DNA of 64,000 bases from the NCBI GenBank assembly GCA_022605955.1, contig JAKCOZ010000015.1, positions 3,477,287-3,541,286 on the forward strand, in the 5' to 3' direction. This document shows, in pieces, positions 1-10,959 of this stretch (position 1 is the stretch's first letter; each line of letters opens with the position of its first letter). The stretch comes from Rallus limicola. Its lineage: Eukaryota; Chordata; Aves; Gruiformes; Rallidae. Under the pieces are notes generated by a model, which saw nothing but the letters and a program-made list of their open reading frames with translations, was not told the origin of the DNA and did no database searches. Both the position numbers and the translations under genes were made by a program.

Positions 1-166
1 GGCTGCATGCAGTGATCTGACAGCACGTCTCAAAGCCCACAGCCCGTGGGACACGCTCCTTGGTGGCCTCTGGGACCTTCTGAGCTGCAGGCACGAGACC
101 ACAGCCCTGTGCTGGGGGACACGGGCTGATGCTGGGGGGAACAGGGTGTGCCCAAGCGCCGCTCAC

Positions 167-228
167 CTGTAGTTGGTGCTTTTGATGGGGGCCCACGTGT
201 AGGTCCTGAACACCTCATCGATGTATTG
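167..228 (-). CDS. CACNA2D2: CACNA2D2 exon r (most downstream in window)
   Basis: 62 bp, local residues 479-498 plus two bases (AG of a probable Ser codon): QYIDEVFRTYTWAPIKSTNY. Acceptor GACCCACAG, donor GTGAGC. The following exons lie outside the window, before position 1. Confidence 0.96.
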
Positions 229-410
229 CTGTGGGTCAGAGGGAACCAGTCAAGGCCTCTGCAGTGCCAGGACCCTGCCAGCACAGTGGCACGGGACCCC
301 AGCTCAGAGCATGGTGCCTGACATGGCCCCTCACTCCTTGCCAGCGGCGCTGGGTGGGTGCTCAGCACGGGAGTGGTTTTGGCCATGACACCCTTCTCCT
401 GCAGCCTTAC

Positions 411-482
411 CTCATCCAGGGACTTGATGAGGGTCTTGATGAACCTCTGCCCATCGTTCCCATCAATCATGCTTCTCCGAAT
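411..482 (-). CDS. CACNA2D2: CACNA2D2 exon q
   Basis: 72 bp, phase 0 to 0, local residues 455-478: IRRSMIDGNDGQRFIKTLIK then SLDE. Acceptor TCCCCCAG, donor GTAAGG. It continues the alpha2delta-2 sequence without a gap to exon r. Confidence 0.98.
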
Positions 483-853
483 CTGGGGGACATGGAAGAG
501 AGATCTGAGAGCCACAGAGCCTGGTCGTGTGCCCACAGGCACCCACCCAGCAGGGTGGCATTGGGGACCCATGGGGTGCAGGGGTGAGGGGTTAGCAAGC
601 TGGGGTGGGCGTCTCTGGGGCAGGGAGTGAGTGAGACTGGGAAGTGTGGGGCAGGCAGAGCTGGGCTGGCACTCAGGGGACAGTGACCCAGCTCCTGCCC
701 CACCGTGGCCCCATGGGGGCTGTGCTGGGGCCCTGAGAACAAGGTGCTTCCCAGGGTAGGCTGGAGGAGCTGGGTGCCCTTTGCAACTGCAGATCAGGGA
801 GGTGGGGAGGAGCCAAGCCTGTACACCAAGAGCTGCCCCCCAGGTCTGCCCAC

Positions 854-925
854 CTCCTCCTTGTTCTCGTCCTCCAGTTCAGCATCCAGGAAGTCCAGTG
901 TCACTGGCTCACGGAAATTAATGAT
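854..925 (-). CDS. CACNA2D2: CACNA2D2 exon p
   Basis: 72 bp, phase 0 to 0, local residues 431-454: [20 protein letters not shown] then NKEE. Acceptor TGCCTGCAG, donor GTGGGC. The 371-bp intron to exon q is GC-rich and without recognisable features. Confidence 0.98.
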
Positions 926-1052
926 CTGCAGGCAGAATGGGAGAGCTGGGGGTGGGCTCAGGGCTCTGGCAGCTGCCACTGAGTCCAGACAAACTCATCA
1001 CAGTCCCTGCAATTAGCACTTAACGACCCTAGAAAGCCACAGGGCCTGGTTA

Positions 1053-1637
<585 letters not shown>

Positions 1638-2016
1638 TCACCTGCCACCACCAGCATGGGGACAGGGAAACAGGAGGGTGGACATCATCTCTCTCTGGGG
1701 AGGTGCTGGTTGGATCCAGACACTGCAGGGGTGCAGGGTGGGACGTGCCAAATCCCAGCAGCCCTCCATGGGACCCACACCCCACAGGGACTTGCAGCTT
1801 GCCAGTTGTCCCTGCTAGCCAAAGGCCATTTTGCATCCCAGGGATGACAGTCACCCCCTGGTCTCACCCCAGTGAGGGGGTGCAGTAGAGGCAGTACCAC
1901 AGGGGTGCCAGTGCTCACCCAACCCGCCCCACAGGCATGCACCAGTGCTGGGGCACACTCCCCATCCACAACCCAGAGTTCCAATGCAGCCAGGGCAGGG
2001 GCAGCCAGTCTCCTAC

Positions 2017-2085
2017 CTTCCTGTCACTGCTGTCCTCTGTCAGGTTGAACACGGGCAGCGTGCCTGTCACCACCAGCCCCAGCCC
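2017..2085 (-). CDS. CACNA2D2: CACNA2D2 exon m
   Basis: 69 bp, phase 0 to 0, local residues 358-380: [20 protein letters not shown] and then DRK. NLT is a potential glycosylation site. Acceptor TTTGTACAG, donor GTAGGAG. The tail EDSSDRK differs from the mammalian tail, a variable loop. The 422-bp intron to exon n shows nothing recognisable. Confidence 0.97.
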
Positions 2086-2207
2086 CTGTACAAACACAGG
2101 AGGGTGTCCCATGGCCCCTTGCTGGCCTCAGGGACCCAGCACTGGGCCTGGGTAGCAGAAGGGGGTTGGCCCCTGGTAAGGCTGGGGTGGGGCACATGAT
2201 GTATGGA

Positions 2208-2294
2208 ACCCTGGGGCTGGTGTTTCCCCCACGCCCTGGGGCTGGTGTTTCCCCCCACACCCTGGGGCTCCTGTTCCCCCCACACCCTGGGGCC
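2208..2294. repeat. Short tandem repeat, about 26 bp x 3
   Basis: Three and a half imperfect copies of a unit containing CCCTGGGGCTGGTGTTTCCC lie in the 221-bp intron between exons l and m, ending 12 bp before exon l in plus coordinates. It is probably without function. Confidence 0.85.
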
Positions 2295-2306
2295 AGAAGT
2301 CCTTAC

Positions 2307-2396
2307 CAGAGCATCCTGGTAGACATTGGTCCACTGAACCTGCTTGGCTCGGTTCCCAGCCAGGACCATGGGCCTGCCCAGCACATCCAGGTACTC
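2307..2396 (-). CDS. CACNA2D2: CACNA2D2 exon l
   Basis: 90 bp, phase 0 to 0, local residues 328-357. It begins [20 protein letters not shown] and ends WTNVYQDAL, the first strand-helix elements after the VWA domain. Acceptor TCCCTGCAG, donor GTAAGGAC. Confidence 0.98.
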
Positions 2397-3871
2397 CTGC
2401 AGGGACACAGGGCAGGGGGAAGCATCATGTGGGTGCCAGGTGTCCCCTTGCTACAAGCTGGTGACACCCCTGTCCCCACGCACACCCCAGGGATTATCAA
2501 TAGGGTGCTTAGTGCCAGCCCCCAGCTGCAGGCTGAGCTTGGGGAGGGGGCTTGGCAGCTACCAAACCTGAAGGTAGTGGCTCCAGCTGGGGACTGAACC
2601 AGGCTGCTGTGATACAAACAAGGCACTGCTCAGGTCTGCACTGCAGTATGTGGGCAGGGCAGGGGCTCCCCAGGCAGCACCAGCCAGAGCCCCATAGCTC
2701 CCCAGGCAGCCCTGGGACTGAGCTTACTTACAGGACCATCTCTCTGCTGTGTTCCTGGCTGTTGCCTTTTGGGGCCTGCTGCTCACCTTGCCAAGGCAGA
2801 CCTTGAGCAGGGGCGGGGAGAGGGGTAGGCAACTCCTCTGCCACGATGACAACCCTGCCCCGAGGGGCTGACCCTCTCAGGGACCCTCCTCACCTGCCCA
2901 CCATGGCACCTTGTGTGCATCCAATAAAGAAAAGGGGCAGAAAAGGGGCAGGGGGACAGGGTGTGGGACAGGCACAGCTGGCTCTGCTAAACCTGGCCCT
3001 GCCTGCACTTGCTTCCCACTCCCTGCCTGCACTGGGCTCTGCTCTGTGCTGATTAACGCCTGATGTTTCATAATTAGGCACTCAAAAGGCAGCAGGTCCA
3101 TGGGGAGCTGCACAAGATGAATTACTTATTTCAATAGCACAAGGCCTGGCTGAGGGCTCGTCTCAGCTCCTAGCTTGCTGCCAGCCTTTGGGCTCCTTGT
3201 AGTGAGCACCCCTCACCCCTGACAAGGCAGAGTTGCCTGCCTGCAGCCCCCTCCCCGCCTGCCTGCAGCCCTCTGCCTCCCTGCAGTCCCCTGCCTGCCT
3301 CCCTGCCTGCAGCCCCCTCCCTCCTTGCCTGCCTGCAGCCCCCTGCCTCCCTGCAGCCCCCTCCCTGCCTCCCTGCCTGCAGCCCCCTCCCTCCTTGTCT
3401 GCCTGCAGCCCCCTCCCTCCCTGCAGTCCCCTCCCTCCCTGCCTGCAGCCCCCTCCCTCCTTGCCTCCCTGCAGCCCCCTCCCTGCCTCCCTGCCTGCAG
3501 CCCCCTCCCTCCCTGCAGTCCCCTCCCTCCCTGCCTGCCTGCAGCCCCCTCCCTGCCTCCCTGCCTGCAGCCCCCTCCCTCCTTGCCTGCCTGCAGCCCC
3601 CTCCCTCCTTGCCTGCCTGCCTCCTTGCCTCCCTGCAGCCCCCTGCCTGCAGCCCCCTCTCTCCTTGCCTGCCTGCCTCCTTGCTTCCCTGCAGCCCCCT
3701 GCCTGCCTCCCTGCCTGCAGCCCCCTGCCTCCTTGCCTGCCTGCAGCCCCCTGCCTCCTTGCCTGCCTGCCTCCTTGCCTCCCTGCAGCCCCCTGCCTGC
3801 CTCCCTGCCTGCAGCCCCCTCCCTCCCTGCAGCCCCCTCCCTGCCTCCCTGCAGCCCCCTCCCCGCCATAC
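2397..3871 (-). other. CACNA2D2: CACNA2D2 intron between exons k and l (1.5 kb)
   Basis: About 43% of this intron is the minisatellite at 3234-3865, which abuts the splice donor of exon k. The rest (2397-3230) is GC-rich unique sequence with no recognisable feature. Confidence 0.9.
3234..3865. repeat. CTGCAG-rich minisatellite abutting a splice donor
   Basis: A 632-bp array of variable 10-28-bp units built from CTGC, CTCC and the hexamer CTGCAG followed by CCCC (for example CTGCCTGCAGCCCCCTCCCT). Unit length is irregular because the number of CTGC and CTCC tetramers varies, as expected from slippage. In CACNA2D2 sense it reads as G-rich runs (GGGAGGGAGGGGGCTGCAGG) with quadruplex potential, starting directly after the exon k donor. 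Several long reading frames across it are artefacts. Confidence 0.93.
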
Positions 3872-3921
3872 CTGTGTGTTGATGCGGATGGCACCAATGG
3901 AGGGGATCTCAAAGTAGTAAC
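3872..3921 (-). CDS. CACNA2D2: CACNA2D2 exon k
   Basis: 50 bp, local residues 312-327 with a split Gly311. It reads GYYFEIPSIGAIRINTQ, the end of the VWA domain. The acceptor is TTTTCCAAG, with a weak pyrimidine tract. The donor GTATGG is followed at once by a G-rich minisatellite (3234-3865 on the plus strand). Confidence 0.97.
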
Positions 3922-3991
3922 CTTGGAAAACAAAGAGAAAGGCAGCTGGAAAGTCAGCTGTCTGCCTGTCCAGCAGTCTGGCTGTCCCTCA

Positions 3992-4186
<195 letters not shown>

Positions 4187-4663
4187 CTACGGCGGAGCGT
4201 GGCGGTGAGGGCCATCTGATGGGCACCCTGCTCTTCAACACCCAGCACCACCCCCAGCTAACCACCCTGGGGACAGTGTGGCATCGCCCTCTGCCACGCA
4301 GCCGGTGCTGCCTGCAGCCAAGCACAGGCAGAGGAAGACTCCTGTGAATGCTGGTTGAGTGGGCAGCAAGGGAGACTCTCTCTCCATGCCCAGCCCCGGC
4401 CAGTCCTGTCCCCCACCACTGCTGCATCGGCCCGAGCCACCTGCCCTGCTGGGATTGGGGGTCCTCATGCTGGGGCACCCCAAGGGGCCTGTGCTCTCAG
4501 AGGATCCTGCATGGCTTGGGTTCCCACTACCCCACGGGTCTCCAGGTCCCAGGGAGCTGGGTGGAAGCAGATGAGGAAGAAGCTGGCAATGGAGCTGGAG
4601 CAGCCGCATCCCTCCCCACCAGAGAGCAACCCCAGGTCGACACACAGCCCTAAAGCCCCTCAC

Positions 4664-4771
4664 CGTCTTATTGGGCCAGTTGTACTTCTCAAAGACGTCC
4701 TGCACCCGGTCCTCCCCACCATCCGTGAACATCATGATCATCTTGTTGCAGTTGGCACGTGTGATGTTGGA
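4664..4771 (-). CDS. CACNA2D2: CACNA2D2 exon i
   Basis: 108 bp, phase 0 to 0, local residues 249-284. It begins [26 protein letters not shown] supplies the last MIDAS aspartate (D265), and [11 protein letters not shown] ends the exon. NIT and NKT are potential N-glycosylation sequons. Flanking introns of 470 bp (4772-5241) and 477 bp (4187-4663) show no recognisable element. Confidence 0.98.
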
Positions 4772-5241
4772 CTGAGGGGCAGAGAGACAGTGCCTGAGGC
4801 CAGACCTGGAGCAAGTGGCACCGGGCAGGGTGCAGCCAGGAGCACTGGCCCTGGCCCATCTCCTTCATCCTTGGGGTGAGGGTGGCCAGGCTGACCATGC
4901 AGGAGAGATGCTGTCTGCTTGGAAATGATGTTGTGGCTACGACTGCTCAGCACCTAATAGCACCTAATTTTGCCAGCAGCGTGGCACCCAGCTGGACACC
5001 CAGCCCCGCTGACTTTTAGTAACTTTTAATAACCCAGAGGAGCAGCAGCTCCATCCACCAAAGCCTCAGCTGCAGTGTGCTGGGGTGGGATGTCCCCCAA
5101 GCACTGCAAGGGATGACAAGAAGCTCTCTGAACACCAAAGCCCCAGATGCAGGGCAGGCACCTGGGCTGCTCAGAGCTCTCCCAATGCCCCCAGCACCCA
5201 TGGGTGCCTACTGTCCATCCCCAGCCCAGCCCCCAGCTCAC

Positions 5242-5400
5242 ATTCTGCAGCTGGTCGAAGGCGTACTCAAAGCCAGCCTTGTAGTCAGTCGTGCCCTTGG
5301 CCACCATTCCCTGCACGTCCTCCTTGAAGACCTTCTTGTTCCGGATGTTGGCCTGCACCAGGTGCTTGAAGCACGACACTGGCTTCGCCTTCTCGTTGAA
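5242..5400 (-). CDS. CACNA2D2: CACNA2D2 exon h
   Basis: 159 bp, phase 0 to 0, local residues 196-248, from [20 protein letters not shown] to YAFDQLQN. It carries the MIDAS threonine in KGTTDY (local 232 or 233). Acceptor CCTCCCAG, donor GTGAGCTGG. The residues differ at only a few positions from mammalian alpha2delta-2 as I recall it. Confidence 0.98.
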
Positions 5401-6182
5401 CTGGGAGGTGAAAGAGAAGGGAGCGGGTCACAGGCAGGGGACGTGGATCTAAAGGCAGCCCATGGTGGGCACTGCCTGCTGTGCTGAGCCCCCATGGGCA
5501 TCCTGTGTCCCACATCCAAGGGATGAGCAAAGCTGGGGCTTTGCTTGGGCCAAATCCAGCCCTGAGCTGCCCGGCACGCAAGCGCAGGGCTCGCCTGCAC
5601 TGTTACTTCTGCAGGAAGCCCCAGGCTCATGCAAGGTGTGCCGTGCCATGCCGTGCCATGCCATGCCAGCAGTGGGAGCAGGTGCTTCTTCTTGCTTATG
5701 GCTTCATTTGCTGGCAACAGGGGCCATTCATTAAGAGAGCAGCGATCCAGCTAACAGAGCCGGGCCAGACACGTTAATTAGTGCCAGCGTGCTCGCGGCC
5801 AGACAGCGGAGGGCTGGCGTGGGCTGGGTGCCCAGTGATGCACAGATGCGGTGGCACAGCCACTGTGCTGCATTAGGTCACAGGCTGGTGACATAGCCAC
5901 AGGGGGCGTGATGTCACTGGCTGGTGACAGGCAGGAGGTGGCTGGTTGGGATGGCCCCAGGAGCATCTCTGCCACATGCCCTGGGATTGAAGGGGTATTT
6001 GTTCACCACCGCACACAGCCAAGCCCTGAGCAGCCACTCACAGGCAGGTAGCTGGTGAAGAAATGAAATAAGAAATAAATTCTGACTGCAGAACCCCTGG
6101 CCAGGTGGGTCTGGGGGCAAAGGGTCCCATGGTGGGCAGCTGGCAGGGGGCACAACCCTGCTACCTGCCCCAGGGCACTCAC

Positions 6183-6282
6183 CGAGGCCACATTGACGTA
6201 GTCATCATCCGAGAGCGTGTCCAGCATCTCATAGACCGAGGTCTTCATCAGCTTGAGGGTGAGGCCGCTCACACTGCCACTC
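6183..6282 (-). CDS. CACNA2D2: CACNA2D2 exon g, MIDAS serines
   Basis: 100 bp, local residues 163-195. It begins [20 protein letters not shown] and ends [10 protein letters not shown]163 and S165 complete the D-x-S-x-S MIDAS motif, which in alpha2delta-1 and -2 is needed for trafficking of the channel and synaptic function. Acceptor TTGCTAG, donor GTGAGTGCC. The 782-bp intron upstream of exon h (5401-6182) holds nothing recognisable apart from a few CCATG/CCGTG pentamer repeats near 5640. Confidence 0.98.
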
Positions 6283-6437
6283 CTAGCAAGAAAGCAGGGT
6301 CCTGGAGGCTCAGCAGAGAGGGGGCACAGGGCTCCCCACCAGTGCTGTCCCACACAGCTGCCCCAAAACCACTGGTGGGACAACAGCACCCCGGGAGCTG
6401 TGCAGCTGGCCTGGCTCACCCTGACTCGTGTACTCAC

Positions 6438-6488
6438 ACATCCACGATGATGACCATGTCCTTTGGGGAGGAGGCACCTTGAATGTAC
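6438..6488 (-). CDS. CACNA2D2: CACNA2D2 exon f, start of VWA domain
   Basis: 51 bp, local residues 146-161 with split codons at both ends. It encodes [16 protein letters not shown], the first beta strand of the VWA fold. The first MIDAS aspartate (D161) is the last whole codon, so the DVSGS metal motif is divided by the 155-bp intron to exon g. Acceptor CCCCACAG, donor GTGAGTAC. Confidence 0.98.
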
Positions 6489-6684
6489 CTGTGGGGCACA
6501 GAGGGTGGTCAGTGGGGTCAACTCATTGTATGGGGGGACACACACACCCTGACCCTCCTGGGTACAGCCCAAGAACAAAGCTCTGCCAGGGCAGAGGCAG
6601 CTGTTGAGCTGTGTCAGGTGCCTGTGCACCCATGGCTGGGGTGAGCCCGCAGTGAGGAGTGGGGGCAAAGCAGTGGGTGGGAAC

Positions 6685-7192
6685 ATAGGATCACAGAATC
6701 CCAGGGGTTGGAAGGGCCCTGGAGAGCTCCTGGGCTCCAACCCCCTGCCAAAGCAGCTCCCAGCTCATAGTGCACAGGGCAGCGTCCAGACGGGGCTGGA
6801 ATCTCTCCAGAGATGGAGACTCCACACCCCCCTGGGCAGCCTGGCCCAGGGCTCCCTCACCCTCACTGGGGAAAAGTTCTTCCCCATGCTGGTGGGGAAC
6901 TTCCTCTGCTCCAACTTGCAGCCATTGCCCCTTGTCCTGTCCCCACAGACACTGAAAAGGGGCTGCCCATTTCCCCCTGCATCCCATCCTTCAGAGAGTG
7001 ATCAACATTCATCAGGTCCCCCCTTAGTCTTCTCTTCTCCAGGCTGAACAGCCCCAGCTCCCTCAGCCTTTCCTCACAGGGGAGATGCTCCAGGCCCTTC
7101 AGCATCTTTGTGTCCCTCCTCTGGACTCTCTCCAGGAGCTCCCTGTCTTTTTTATCCCAGGGAGCCCAGCACTGGACACAACACTCCAGCAG
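6685..7192 (-). mobile_element. CR1 LINE fragment, young family
   Basis: A 5'-truncated CR1 element, same orientation as CACNA2D2. Its 3' end has the CR1 terminal octamer type (GATTCTGTGATCCTATG in minus sense), and it encodes the end of the CR1 reverse transcriptase ORF ([20 protein letters not shown]). It is closely similar to the copies near 43.3, 49.8, 50.8, 56.0, 57.3 and 61.5 kb. Confidence 0.93.
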
Positions 7193-8384
7193 ATGGATGT
7201 AAGCAGAGGTGGGGATGCAGCATGTCACGGCACGGCAGACCACCAGTGACCCACTGCTTGGTACCATATCAGCCTAATGAGCTCTAAATGCTAAACTCTT
7301 CCATCATTGCAGGCCCTTTTCTGCATGCTGATTATGCTGACACACACATTCATATTAAGATGCTATTTACCCCCCTGGTAGCTTCAAAGGCCAGGCTGAT
7401 TAGGTTATTTTTAGCTACGAGGAGGAAAAATAATACTATTATGTAAATCCTCCCCCCCTGAAAAGAATTAGGGAACCCTTCCTTCCCCTAGAAGCACCTG
7501 GTCCTGCTCCTGTCCCCACTGTGCCTGGTGCTGAGCACCCATCCTGGCAGTGGCCAGGCACAGCCCAGCCTCCCCTTCCCACTGTGTGGGGCCTGATCTT
7601 GCCATGGCTGAAGTCCAAGGCAGCTCATTATTGGCTTGATCAGGATCAGGCCTGACACAAATTAATTAGTGTGTTATTAGTATCAATTACCATCACTGAG
7701 GAGGACTGGGGAAGGGCAGGCTCCGATTGCTAATCCCTGGTTCCTATGTTCCCTATCCACAAGTGACTACCTGGGTGGGATGTGGGATGCTGGCATGTGG
7801 GGGACCTCCCAGCACGGGTGCTGCATCTCCCCAACACCCCCCTCAAGCTGGGTCTCAGGATGTGCAGGCAGCTGCTCACAAGCTCCCTGCTGGCTGTCAG
7901 GTGCTGGGGGGCTTGGTGCCTGCCCCACTCCCCAGGCCTTAGAGCCCAAGATGCTGCCTGCAATGGGTTGTGGCAGTGCATCCATCTACAGCTGCCCCGC
8001 TCAGATTAATACCCTGGGCTCCAGAGGAGATGGCTGTGGTTAATAGCACCATCCATCAAAGGAGGGGAAGGCAGGTGAGCAGCGCTGTCGGCCCCACCAA
8101 GGCTGCTAGCAGGACCTTGGCCCCCAGTGGGTCCAGCAACCCAGCAAGGAGGGCTGTGTGCCACACCAGAACCGGGCATGAGGGCAAGACAGGACCCCAA
8201 AGGGGTGTCCCCAGGGGTGTGCTGTCTCCCCAGCGTGATGGATGCTGCTGCTCCTCCATGGCTGGGTGGGAAGAGCATGGGCAGCCTGGCTAGTGGGCAG
8301 GTAACCAGGCCAGCTGGGCTTGGTGCCCCCCATACACATCAGCAGCCCCCCTAAAGTGGCTACCAGCCCCTGCTCTGCCAATAA

Positions 8385-8475
8385 CCTGCATGGATGCCTT
8401 GGCAGAGAACAGTTAATAATTAATGTGGAGCAATCAAAGACAATTAACCATAGTAGCAGGGCCATTAATTTTCTG
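8385..8475. promoter_or_regulatory. TAATTA-rich stretch, candidate conserved element
   Basis: AT-rich block with AGTTAATAATTAATGTGG, CAATCAAAGACAATTAACC and GCCATTAATTTTC within GC-rich intron; dense homeodomain-type and one TCF-type (ATCAAAG) site. Conservation cannot be tested here. Confidence 0.25.
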
Positions 8476-9071
8476 ACAAGGAAGGGGGGCAGCTCCCAGC
8501 AAGAGCAGGGGGATGGGCAGGTGGTACTCCCCAGGGATATGGGGCTCCCCAGCACATGCCAGATACCTGTGCTCTCTTTCCTCTCCATGCCTGTATTTTT
8601 AGGCAACACCCACAGGCATGATGGGGCTGCAGCTCCCCCAGCCCCACAGGCAGCAGGATAATTAGTGCTCCCAAGCAGACACCCCTGCCTGGGCTGAGGG
8701 GAAGCAATTCCACCCCATCTCACTCTGTGCATGCTACATGGCTGCTTGCAGGTATCATTTCTAGGCACTGCCTGCCCATTTCTCTCTCCATCCTCACAGC
8801 TTGCCAGTTGTTTACCCATTTGGATGGGGCTGCTGGGGGAGCAGGGCAAGGGGCAGCTCTCCACATTTGATCTGTATCCAAGGATTTATCTCTCCACCCC
8901 ACACTCTGCCTTCCCAGGAGCTGAGAGCTGCAGGTCAGATGGCCCTGCCCGTGCTACCGTGCCCACCTGCCAATGCCAACCCTGTGTGAAATGCAGAGGG
9001 GACAGAGCTGGCTGCTCCCAGCCAGGAAGGGCCAGCCAAGGCACCTCTCTCCCCACTCATCACCCCCTTAC

Positions 9072-9129
9072 CAGGGCCGCCTGCGCACGTCGTAGAGGTC
9101 GATCTTATTGGGGGCTCTCCAGGGGGTGG
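9072..9129 (-). CDS. CACNA2D2: CACNA2D2 exon e, gabapentinoid-site RRR motif
   Basis: 58 bp, local residues 127-144 with split codons on both sides. It reads TPWRAPNKIDLYDVRRRPW; the Trp is split by the next intron. The RRR triplet (local 141-143) is the motif whose arginine is required for gabapentin and pregabalin binding in mammalian alpha2delta-1 and -2, so the feature is kept here. Acceptor CTCCACAG, donor GTAAGG. Confidence 0.97.
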
Positions 9130-9366
9130 CTGTGGAGGGAAGGCAGGTGATGAGCGAGGCTGTTCTGCAGCGAGGGACAAGGGGATGCAGGGGACAGGAC
9201 AGAGGGATGCCCAGCTCCCTGTGGGAGCTCACCCCTTCCCCCCCACCCCCCACCCCAGGCTTTGGTGCAGTATGGTTATGTGTGCCCCACGCCCTCAGGG
9301 CCGGTGCTGGGGGATACTCGCCCACACCTCGCAGAGGGAAGGTGCCTGTCCCACCTCCCCACGCAC

Positions 9367-9498
9367 CGGGGTAGTAGCGGGTGACACCGGTGGCACTGCC
9401 GAACACCTGCCACAGGAGGGAGGGATCCTCCTTCCTGTTCTCGATGAACACGTCCTCCAGCGCCTGCGTCCAGTTCAGCTCGTTGAGGATGACGGTGG
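9367..9498 (-). CDS. CACNA2D2: CACNA2D2 exon d
   Basis: 132 bp encoding local residues 83-125 with split codons at both ends (Ser82 and Ala126). It reads TVILNELNWTQALEDVF, then LLWQVFGSATGVTRYYP. Acceptor CTCTTGCAG, donor GTGCGTGGG. The NELNWT..L..VF and LLWQVFGSATG motifs are hallmarks of alpha2delta VWA N-terminal regions. The intron separating it from exon e is only 237 bp. Confidence 0.98.
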
Positions 9499-9760
9499 CT
9501 GCAAGAGACAGAGCCAGGGGTGGGCGGGTCGGTGTGGGACAGCAGCAGAGCTGGGGGTGGGCAGGAGGGTGGCAGGGCCCACGGTGTCCCCACGGTGATG
9601 GCAGGGAAGGAAAGGTGGTGTGTCCCCTCGGAGGAGCCCAAAGGGACTCACCGCCCTTCCCCACGGCTCCCTCGGTCCCAGGGGGCTCTGGCATCAGCCT
9701 GCTGCCCTTCATCCCCAGAGCCACCCTCCAGGCCCAACTTCTCACTGTCCCCACAGTAGG

Positions 9761-9800
9761 TAGGAACAGCCACACTGGGGTAGGAACAGCCACACTGGAG
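9761..9800. repeat. 20-bp tandem duplication
   Basis: TAGGAACAGCCACACTGGGG is repeated twice with one difference at the end of the second copy. Confidence 0.9.
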
Positions 9801-10959
9801 ACAGCCGACTTACCACCTCACCCCCTTCCCAGTAAAAATGCCCCGCTTGTCACTCCTGTTCCCCACTGTGCCAGTCCTGTTCCCTGGGGACAACCACCAG
9901 CTGGGAAAGTGAGGGGCCATGTCCCTGTGGGACTGCCCTGAGCCTCCCAGCCCCGCTCTGCATTCCTGCTGGCCTCCACACCTGACGCAAAAGCAATTAA
10001 GATGCTGGCAAACAGCAGTTTGAAATTATTCAGCTATTAAAGCAAAAGATAAGCTGCCGGCAGCACCAGCTCGTGATTAATCAAGGGAGGCTGGTGGTGT
10101 GTGTGGGGGGGGACACTGGCAAGGCAAGGCAGCTATGGGGATGGCCAGCCATTGGGGCAGCCAGCTTAGGGATAGCGGGACCTCCTCCTGCTCATGGGGC
10201 CCTCTGGGGCACCCCGAACACTGTGAGCCCCCTAAAGCCTTGGGAAGTATGAGGAGCCCCCAACCATCCCATGCTGGGCCACCCTGGGACCATGGCATGG
10301 AGGAGCCAGCCACGCTGCTGTGAGCAGGAGTGGGCAGCCAGCAGTGCCCTAAGGCCAGGCGCTGTTCCCTCCTGGAGGATCCTCAATGCACTTTTGGGGT
10401 GCAAGAGCTCTGAGGAGAGGCCCCTCTCCTTGGCATTGGGCAGAACAACCCGTGAGGTGCTTCAGGGGAGCAGGCATGCATTTGAGGAGTATATTTAGCT
10501 CTCCTGAGGCTTGCTCCCACACTTGTCCCTCCTCAAAACACCCATGTCCCCTATTAAAGTCTTCAGCACAGCCCCAAGGTCCTGGTGGGACAGGGGCAGG
10601 TTTCACCCAGACAGCATCCCAGCCCTCTCCATCCCAGCACTGCTGCTGAAGAAGCCTTCTCCTTCCTTCCCTCGGGTAACTGTGCCTCCAAACTGCCACT
10701 TACTCTGCCTGTATCTCCCCAGCCATTTCTCAGCACCATGCTCACACAGAGCCCTGTTATCTGCCCACTTAGGATGACTTCTTGTTTGGCTCTGCACAGG
10801 ATGTGTCTTTTTCTGGGAGAAGGGTCTGTGAAAAGGCTGACAGGCTCCTGCCTACCAGGAGCAGCCCCAGGCAGTGCCACCAGCCCCATCAAGCACAGTG
10901 CTGGGCACCAGGCACATCCCTGACAGCCTTGGCAGCCACCCCAGGCTTGTGCCATGCAG

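Larger units (their letters stand above)
6489..9071 (-). other. CACNA2D2: CACNA2D2 intron between exons e and f (2.6 kb)
   Basis: Non-coding. Contains a CR1 copy (6685-7192) and AT-rich, TAATTA-containing stretches near 7250-7460, 7620-7700 and 8385-8475 that stand out from the GC-rich surroundings. No further exon is seen. Confidence 0.85.
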
